Shown: piece by piece, positions 56,886 to 64,000 of the stretch | Numbering within the stretch: position 1 is the stretch's first letter | How the letters are laid out: each line of letters opens with the position of its first letter | DNA from: Acanthochromis polyacanthus | Lineage: Eukaryota; Chordata; Actinopteri; Pomacentridae | Length of the DNA: 64,000 bases | Direction: 5' to 3' | Assembly: GCF_021347895.1 (NCBI RefSeq) | Contig: NC_067114.1 | Coordinates: 28,834,373-28,898,372, forward strand | Notes under the pieces: model-generated | Databases searched by the model: none | What the model was told of the DNA's origin: nothing | The model's input: only the letters and a program-made list of their open reading frames with translations | Position numbers and translations under genes: made by a program

Positions 56886-58318
56886 ATCAGCTTGAAACAA
56901 TGAATGAACTGTGATCTCTTTTATTTTGTTGATCCGTCCATCTACCCCAGCCTCCTCTCTCCATCCCACTTCCTACTTCCTACTCCCATCATATTTACTA
57001 TGACCACTAGAGGCTACATGAGCATATATTATATTGATTTTTTTAATGCAACTACTTTGAAATAATCTAAATATTCAAACAACCTATGTATCTGTTTAGT
57101 AAAGGACTAAAGTCGAGCACTAACCAGAACCACTAACAACGGTCTCTGTGACATGTAGCGACGCCACCTGAGGCATTCTGGGAGATTGCCAGCTTCTGTC
57201 AATCAAACACACAGAGACACGCCCCTTTAGCAATGTGTCGACACGGTGACGTTATTTTTGACTAGAAATGAGGCTAAGTTTGGCTCCAGTTGAACTTTTG
57301 GTGATCAGATCATGAGTGACGATGACGGAAATGAGTCATTAAGGACGTCAGAGAGGAAGCATCATTACAGAGTTATCAGAAGTCTTTTTCTGAAGACGAC
57401 CCCAGAATTCAGACTCTGATTGACTCTGAATGAGGCTGAATTCTAAACTAAAAATGAATTAGTGATTCCGTGGACCAGCAACCAAACAAAGCTGAGCTGC
57501 TGTACGTATTCCCATGGCGTAAACCTCCACATGAACACAAACACAACCGTTGGCCTATTCGTACGCAGCGGCAGACGTTTTGGCTTTTTCCAGCTACCGC
57601 CTCGTCTCTCTTTCCATGCGGTCTTCACAAACAACTGCTGTTGATTCTTCGCCGTCTGTGATATTGTTGTCCAGCGGCTCTGAAGGGCGAGCCTGCAGTG
57701 TGTGTTTGTGTGCGTCTGTGGTCGTTCTTGGCTCAGTATGTCGGCAGTGGAAAGAGCTGCGGGGAAATTTTGACACTTTTCCCTCCATAAAAGAGGCTGT
57801 GAAACCTGGAAGCCTCTACCTCCCTCCTAAGGTTACACTGAGTTTGTCTGTCTTTTAACCCACCTTTGCAGCTGCTTAAATCTGAGCTTTCTGCTGCCGC
57901 TCCAGCACAGTGAAAGAGTATGAAATTTAATTTATTTCTTCAAATAGTCATGATAGTCTCTTTGTAAATGTGTGTAATCCACAGAAGTCACTTAAGCCTG
58001 TTTCCACTGGAAGCCTTTCTTTAACAGAACATGGAGTCCTGTTGACATTTAACTCTGCTGAGGACTTCGAATCCAATAAAATCGAATAAAAATCAAAATA
58101 TAGTTTATTAATACCGAAGTGAGGTGTGCAGAAGCGCCTTACTACATTACAATAAGGCACAATGAGATATTAAAGGTTAGAAGATGTAACAAAAAAACAA
58201 CATAAAATAAAATAATATCTGCTAAATAAAGTCCAAGTTCACTCTCCATACCGGGACAAGTTTAATATTGTATAGATTTTAATATGTAATATATAATAAT
58301 ATCATGCAGTCATATTAT
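56886..58318. other. Non-coding stretch
   Basis: Holds a 35-codon ATG frame at about 57312-57419 starting MSDDDGNESL that I cannot relate to a known protein, and a GC-richer patch at 57550-57800 without a convincing exon. Confidence 0.45.
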
Positions 58319-58399
58319 ACACCCCCTGTCAAAGGTTTTAGGACACATTCTCATTCATTTGAATGAGAAAGTGTCCTAAAACTTTTGACAGGGGTTGTA
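58319..58399. mobile_element. Second copy of the 81-bp palindromic micro-MITE
   Basis: Same architecture and ends as 30841-30921 (TACACCCCCTGTCAAAGGTT at the left, ending AGGGGTTGTA). The arms are slightly diverged from the first copy. Confidence 0.75.
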
Positions 58400-58991
58400 C
58401 ATGTAGTCAATATTATCATTAATCAATTCGCTGTTTGTTATTTTGCATTTTTCTCTCTCAATATTTCAAGCCATGTCATTCAACATTTATTTTTAAATTA
58501 TTCACATGTAATTCAAAGCAGATTTCTTGCATAAATGCAAATAAAAATAAACAGGGCTGTATTTGCAGTGCAGCATCACCTTATGTCAAATATTCTGTTC
58601 ATTCATATGTGCATAATTTGAGGTTTGACACTCGGATAAACGTCTTCATTGAGGCTGTTCTAAGTGTAATATTTACAACAAAATGCTCAGGACCCGACTG
58701 TGAGGTTTGAACTCCTGTAATATTACAGGTTTCATTCACACGCCGGAGCAAACATGACATTTTTTCTTTGCAAATCTGTAATCACCGAGTTGAGCAGCCG
58801 GGGGAGTGATTAGAAGCTGCTGCCAGAGCGTTTGTACCACACGGTGTTACAGATGTCAGCATGTGAGCTCTGCAGTACAACAGCTTCACATTTTTTCACC
58901 ATATCTGTAAAATTCTGTCTCATTTTACTTTCTTTCCTTTTTTCTTATGTTTGACAGGAGCTACGTTTGTGTGTCTGAATGTTAGAACAGT

Positions 58992-59095
58992 TTAACCCTT
59001 CTGTTGTCTTCATTTGCGGGCACAAAAAAATATTGTTTCTTGTCTGAAAAAAATCCAAAAACTGCAAAAAAAAATAAAAATTCCCCAACTTTAAA
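58992..59095. mobile_element. Truncated copy of the 21-kb MITE family
   Basis: Begins with TTAACCCTTCTGTTGTCTT and continues through an aaatattgtttcttgtctga segment that matches the complement of 21620-21690. The opposite end is missing, so this is a one-ended fragment. Confidence 0.65.
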
Positions 59096-59962
59096 TCTTC
59101 ATGCTACATACGTTACAAGACAAACAGGAACTTTACACTTCAGAAATTTACATCTGCGTTATATTTTTCATGCTGGTTAAGTTTGTACTAAACACTCTTC
59201 ATTTCTACTATTTTTAACCTTTTCAGTATTATGCTTTATTCTTTAAAACAGAAAGTCTTCAAGAAATAAAACCAGTAATCAACAATGCGCCGTGTTTTCT
59301 AATAGATGCGCAGTAAAATAAGCCTTAATAAACCCCACAGTGGGAACATTAGCATTGTTACGACAGCAAAGGGGAGAGTGCATTTAACATTTATCTAAAA
59401 TATTCATAAGCACCAATTCAAATTGTCTGAATTCCCCTGGATGGAAAGAACAATATTTCACATATCAGTGGTTTTACACAGATTCTCCCATGAGTAGAAA
59501 TACTGATAGACAAGTAATAATGTTGCACAGATTTGTTCATAAGTAGAAAAGCAACAATGTTGCACAGATTCTTGTATGTGCAGAAAGTCTGATATAGCAC
59601 AGGGTATTAAACTGTACAAAATATTCATACTTAATAGCAATGAATGGGATGATATCGTACCAAAAACGAGTATGACAGTGTTTCAGTGCTGGTTGTAACG
59701 TCTGACAGCAGCTTATCTCGGTGTTAACTAAAGGACTGGAACAATTAAATAAGTTGTTCTTTTATGAAGGATTTTTAATATACTAACACAATGAGAAAAA
59801 ACCTTATAAATTCTCTGGACATGCGTGTATAAACTGTGGATTCTGCTCACTTTTATTCAAACCTTTTAACACCGTCCTGTCTTTCAAATGGTCTGAATAT
59901 GTTTACAGAGTCCCTTCAAATGTATTAAATGTCATAAGCGGTGTTTGTGTGTGTTTTTGCAG

Positions 59963-60038
59963 TGCTGACAGGACTGAAGACGGTGAAGGACTCCCGCTTC
60001 ATCGGTCCGATCTCCTCTAACACGTTTGGCTGCAGGTG
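59963..60038 (+). CDS. Candidate unidentified short coding exon
   Basis: Preceded by a good acceptor (gtgtgtttttgcag) and followed by overlapping donor choices (gtggtg at 60036, or gtgaga at 60039). One frame is open and reads LTGLKTVKDSRFIGPISSNT then FGC. Almost all codons end in G or C (ctg, aag, acg, gtg, gac, tcc, cgc, ttc, atc), as in fish genes and unlike the surrounding AT-rich DNA. Read on without splicing, the frame stops at TGA just after TGG (60037-60042), so a terminal exon is also possible. I do not recognise the peptide and found no partner exon in the window. Confidence 0.33.
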
Positions 60039-60109
60039 GTGAGAGGCTCGGGGAGGACCGGAGTATGTGCTAATGGGCTGCTCTCAGCACAGACAATAAT
60101 AATAACAAC

Positions 60110-60250
60110 AACAAAGTGCAGCGCTGAACGGGCCCCCTTCAACCGTTTCCAAATGTCGTTCCAGGCCTGGATGTAATGAGCCTCGGTGCAGAGCTGAATG
60201 GTTGGTAATTGCTGAACAGGGGAAATGGTTTGTCACCATGGCTTCCTTTA
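60110..60250. promoter_or_regulatory. Candidate conserved block beside the exon-like piece
   Basis: Unique, balanced-composition sequence with gatgtaatgagcctcggtgc and ggttggtaattgctgaacag segments. It begins about 70 bp after the candidate exon at 59963. It could be regulatory or part of an untranslated region. Confidence 0.22.
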
Positions 60251-60889
60251 GTTTCCCAGCTTCCTCTGTCCATGTATATGTATTTATATATGTGTGTGTG
60301 TGTGGACATCTGTCCTTCAGTGTGTCAGACTTCTGTCCCTGCACTCTGGGCCTCTTGATCCGGTTTTGACCCCTGAATGACACAAAAAAAGGAGGAAAAA
60401 GTAAAAATGTCCAGATTGTTTCAGAGATCGGTTGATGTGTGGGTGTTGTTGCAGGTGGTGGTGAAGAGGAGAGAGCAGTCTTTTTGCTTTAAGTACAGCT
60501 GCCCTTACAAAGCGTGCACTGTTACATCCAGTACACATTTAACTGGGTACTAATACTTCATCATCTTATTGCGACTTAAGTCTGTGGGGAGAAATGTGCC
60601 TCCATCTGTCTCTGTGTTCTTGTTGATTTGCAGAGGATTGTGGGTCAGAATGGCCAGAAAAGCATGTTAGCTTGCAGACTGCAAAATCCAACCAAGTAGA
60701 ACCACCTTGTCTTTTTTTACGTGTACTGTCAGTGAGACATACTAAATGTTTTTCTGGTGTACAGTACAGAGTATTCCTAAAGTCCGGACACATAGGAAAT
60801 CTCATTAACTTTGATTTTTTTTTTTGTTGAAAGAAGAAAGAGTTGAACTGGTACTTCTCAGTAGACGTGAAGGATGGACATGAAGAAAG

Positions 60890-60965
60890 ATAGGGTTAGT
60901 AGGGTTTTGGGTCAGTCGGGTTTGGGTTAGTAGGGTTAAGTTTTGTTGGGTAAAGATTAGGGAAG
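60890..60965. repeat. Degenerate GGGTTAG-like tract
   Basis: Several words of the type gggttag, gggttttgggtc, gggtttgggttag and gggttaag occur close together on the plus strand, followed by a run of G at about 60973. It resembles a decayed interstitial telomere-type or G-rich repeat. Confidence 0.45.
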
Positions 60966-60999
60966 GGATTTTTTGGGGGGGCTAGCTTGAACGAACATG

Positions 61000-63900
61000 A
61001 CCAGTTCTTTAGTTTCAGCTGATTTATCTGGTCGTCCAGAACGGAGTCTGTCCTTGACGCTCCCCATTTCTTTAACCTTTTAGAGTCCAGTGTAGTGCTG
61101 GCGCCACAATTTCACGCTAATTTTTGATTGGCCGTAGATTTGAAACCAAATAAGATCGATCATTCTTTTTGCATTTAAAATCTGGGGAGTTCCAGTGACA
61201 TTTTACGCACACACCAACTCTTAGAGCGTTGTTTCGTTGCAGCGGTAGGTTTGTAGAAATACACAATAAAGCGCACATCATAAAAATCTTTCTACATGAG
61301 ACCACGGGATGTTCTGCAACTTTTTTGCATTTACAAATTTGAGGGATACGACTGTGTGATTTCTGTATTTTGAAATATATGTGAAAAGAACAAAAACTGT
61401 TTTTATAAGTTTTTGGGTTTGTTGCACTTTTAAGCTATTTATTGTCGTAGTTAAGACATAACTCAATACATATTATTAAAACTTGGGATATAAGGGTAAT
61501 ATTGATGTAAAGAAAATTAAAATACTCAAAAAATTACACAATAGTATGTAAAAATGTAAGAAAATATCCTGGAGGGCTTGCACAACGGGAGGTCTTAAAG
61601 GGCTGCATGTTTTAACCACTTTGGAAAAGCCAAGTAGAATCCTCCTTGGATGTCATGCTTTAAATTCATCTGCTGTCTTTGGATACATCCGTCCTTCACA
61701 TCCACTCTTTCTTTTTTCAACAAAGCCGTATTTAATAATTGGAGGCAAAAAAAAAAAAAAGATAGTTAACATGATTTCCTGTGTGTCCAGACTCCTGCAT
61801 GTTGCATCTACAAGTCTGCAGATATGCTTCCTTCTCTGCAAAGCTCAAAGATGAGATATCTGAGCTGGATCCCACAATGCAAGAACTCATTTTTGCTGCC
61901 AGTTTTTCCTAAAAGACACCAATGTTATTGCAATTAAAAAAAACAAAAAAAAAAAACAATGCATCTTCACTGGAGATAACCATTATAAAAGATACATCTA
62001 TTGAGAGAAAACAAAGTTAATTTTTACTCTATTATGAACCCGTTGTTTCTGATGTTTCTCTATTTCACGGAGCCTTTAGCAAGAGTTTTATTTCCAGAAT
62101 AAACTTAAGAGCCGTGTACAAAGATGAACGTTTCCTCACAGCATGAGGGCAATCTGGCTAAAAGCTCCAGAAAAGCTTGTAAACTGGCATTTCCCTGTTT
62201 GGTTCTGTTTTTAACGGGAGCATATTCTAACCGAAACTCTTTTTTTATGTCAAAAATAAAACGGTTACAAGCTGTTTAAAGCCATTGTATTACTTCATCA
62301 ATGGCTGCATCTTCTAACGAGAAGCTACAGACTTTGGTGCAAAGAGGGGGGGGGGAAATCACCTCTGTACGGGTGTGTGGAGATGTGAAACAGGAGATTT
62401 GCAAAGAGAAACCAAAAAAACAGGGCGAAGTGAAATATTTCTCCGTAGAGCTGTGGTACTGTAATGAACTCTTTGCCCGGGCGGTGAGTTTGTAAAGAGC
62501 AATTTCCATGTCATATGTGATCAAATGTGACGTTGTTGAAAGAGTACTTTACCCCCACAGTCCTCTCCAGTGTCCGGGCTGCTTTACATCGTGTGTAACG
62601 GCTTCCCTGAAGAAAATCAAGCAGATTAGACACATGCCAAACATATCAGCGTATGTAAAGATCATAGTTGTGGAGAAGGGACAGAGCTGGAAAAGCTGGC
62701 AGGAATCTCTCACCTATGAGCTAAAAACTCAGAGAATGGTGCTCAGAATGTTCAGTAATGTTAATTTCTAGTTTACATCAGCCAGTTTCTGCAACATGTT
62801 TGTATATGAGATGTGATGATGTGGATTAGAGGAACAGATTAAAGTTTTTGTAGCGTGAGAATAAATCCAAACACCATGTTATCTGTTTTCTGATTCTTCT
62901 CATGTCCTCACAGAGAATTTTCACTGAGTTCTGAAGTTTCTTTCTGATCTACTGAGCTTTTATATTGTCCTTTAGCTCAGATTTTTGTTTTTTCAGATAG
63001 AAAACTAAGTGGAAAAAACTTTCATGAACTCGCTACACTTCCAAACCTCAGGTAGACGCTGTTAAAGGCTCACTCTGGTATGTACAACATACAAACTGCA
63101 AGATTTTCCCTTTCTCTTTATTTAAAGTGATCGCTTTTGATCATTTTCTGGAGTGTTAGCTTTAACTTTTCATCAAGATATACAGATGTGAACATTAACA
63201 TCGTTCACTCGCTAAGTATTCCCGACTATATTTGTGAACCTGACGACAAAATCGACAGTAAGAAAGATAAAACCTACATTTGTTCACTTCTGTGTGAAAT
63301 AAAGGACTCAATTTTAGCAAAAGTTTATAAGGATGTAGAGCAGAAAATATGTCTCAACATCAGTGAATACTGCAGATGTAGGAAATCATTTACTGGAGTT
63401 TTATTTTTCTGGATAGCTGATGTCTGTTTATTCGACTACATGCATCACTTTGAGCTTCTTTTTTTTAAAGAAGTCATTCATATCCTCCATTCAATGTTGT
63501 GTTTGTGTGTGTGCATGAGAGAGTTTTACACATCTGGCCCTGTGTGTTATTGCAGGGGTCACAGTGTGTGTGTGTGTCAGAGTTGCAGGTGAACACCACA
63601 GGCTATCGTAATCACAGGTCAGGGTCATTAACTCCTTTCTGTAGAAGTGTGTGTGTGTGACGGAGGAGGAGGGTGAACAGGTGGTGATCTGGTGTTCAGA
63701 GGCAGAAGGGGAGAGTGTAGAAGAGAACCTAAAGGGAGGGAAAAGAGGTACGCTTGCTCCGCCTCAGAAAGCGTCTACAATTCTACAGCTTCCTTCAGCA
63801 GATGCTTTAATTCAAAGCAACACATATCTGAGAGTAGATGGATCACAAGCAAGGATTTAGTCATTAGAAAACAACCTAGAGTCTATAATATGATGTTGTG

Positions 63901-64000
63901 TTGAGGTGCGCTTGATCTGACCATCAGCAGCTGTTTTATCTCGGCAGCCCTTCTGAGTGTCTGTCAAGTTCTTCCATCCTGCCTGCAAGAGTTCTAGTTG
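61000..64000. other. Non-coding stretch, right edge
   Basis: AT-rich, with GT-rich tracts near 63500-63660 and a poly-A at 61747-61760. The small ATG frames at 62301-62495 and 63137-63592 lack codon bias and family resemblance, so I do not call them genes. Confidence 0.5.

Noticed and set aside
57312..57419. Small ATG frame starting MSDDDGNESL
   Set aside because: Only about 35 codons, no splice or family evidence, and codon use not distinctive.
63137..63592. 151-codon frame at the right edge
   Set aside because: AT-rich codons and a GT-repeat-derived Cys/Val-rich end. No recognisable domain.
26640..64000. Search for a tachykinin-type gene (tac4), a usual neighbour of DLX4 in mammals
   Set aside because: No FxGLM-G-K/R type coding segment was found by eye on either strand in the upstream region.

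Overview
This window is nuclear DNA from a teleost fish, most likely a spiny-rayed (acanthomorph) species. It is AT-rich and gene-poor. It is peppered with repeat types typical of fish genomes: Tc1-like transposase remnants, palindromic MITEs, 3' ends of L2/CR1-like LINEs, and tRNA-type SINEs with a GGAT tail. The one gene I can assign with certainty is a three-exon Distal-less homeobox gene on the minus strand, of the Dlx4 type (coding span 10794-25980). Its exons join in frame through consensus splice sites into a 254-residue protein with an intact homeodomain. I cannot decide from this sequence whether it is the a or b teleost copy.

Layout, left to right. 1-10.8 kb lies downstream of dlx4. 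It holds a Tc1-like transposase remnant (about 2690-3625), a (CA)n tract, and two non-coding blocks that look conserved (about 6810-6945 and 8401-8880); the second carries paired ATTA/TAAT homeodomain cores. In vertebrates dlx3 usually lies tail-to-tail with dlx4, so this interval should be the shared intergenic region, but no dlx3 coding exon is present in the window. 10.8-26 kb is dlx4. Intron 2 is very large (about 10.8 kb) and has taken in at least three MITEs. It also contains an enhancer-like block with a 14-bp TAATTA-centred palindrome near 18.3 kb. Intron 1 (3.7 kb) contains a LINE 3' end. 25.6-26.6 kb is a GC- and CpG-rich promoter/exon 1 region.

26.6-64 kb is upstream of dlx4 and is mostly non-coding. 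It contains LINE fragments (32.2, 34.4 and 49.9-50.6 kb), a Tc1 transposase remnant (40.2-40.6 kb), and a striking 11-unit satellite-like array with alternating 99/113-bp units, each holding a hairpin (35981-37145). A cluster of large palindromic elements lies at 41.1-43.9 kb, and there are two more SINE copies. Several short blocks combine homeodomain, SOX-like and octamer-like words and may be cis-regulatory. One short exon-like piece near 59.96-60.04 kb has good splice signals and strong fish-like codon use, but I could not identify it.

The overall picture is a developmental-regulator locus: one compact transcription-factor coding sequence surrounded by a large, repeat-invaded domain with candidate regulatory islands. 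I found no complete tRNA, rRNA, CRISPR array or bacterial-type operon. All regulatory calls are inference from base composition and motif words, with no alignment behind them.
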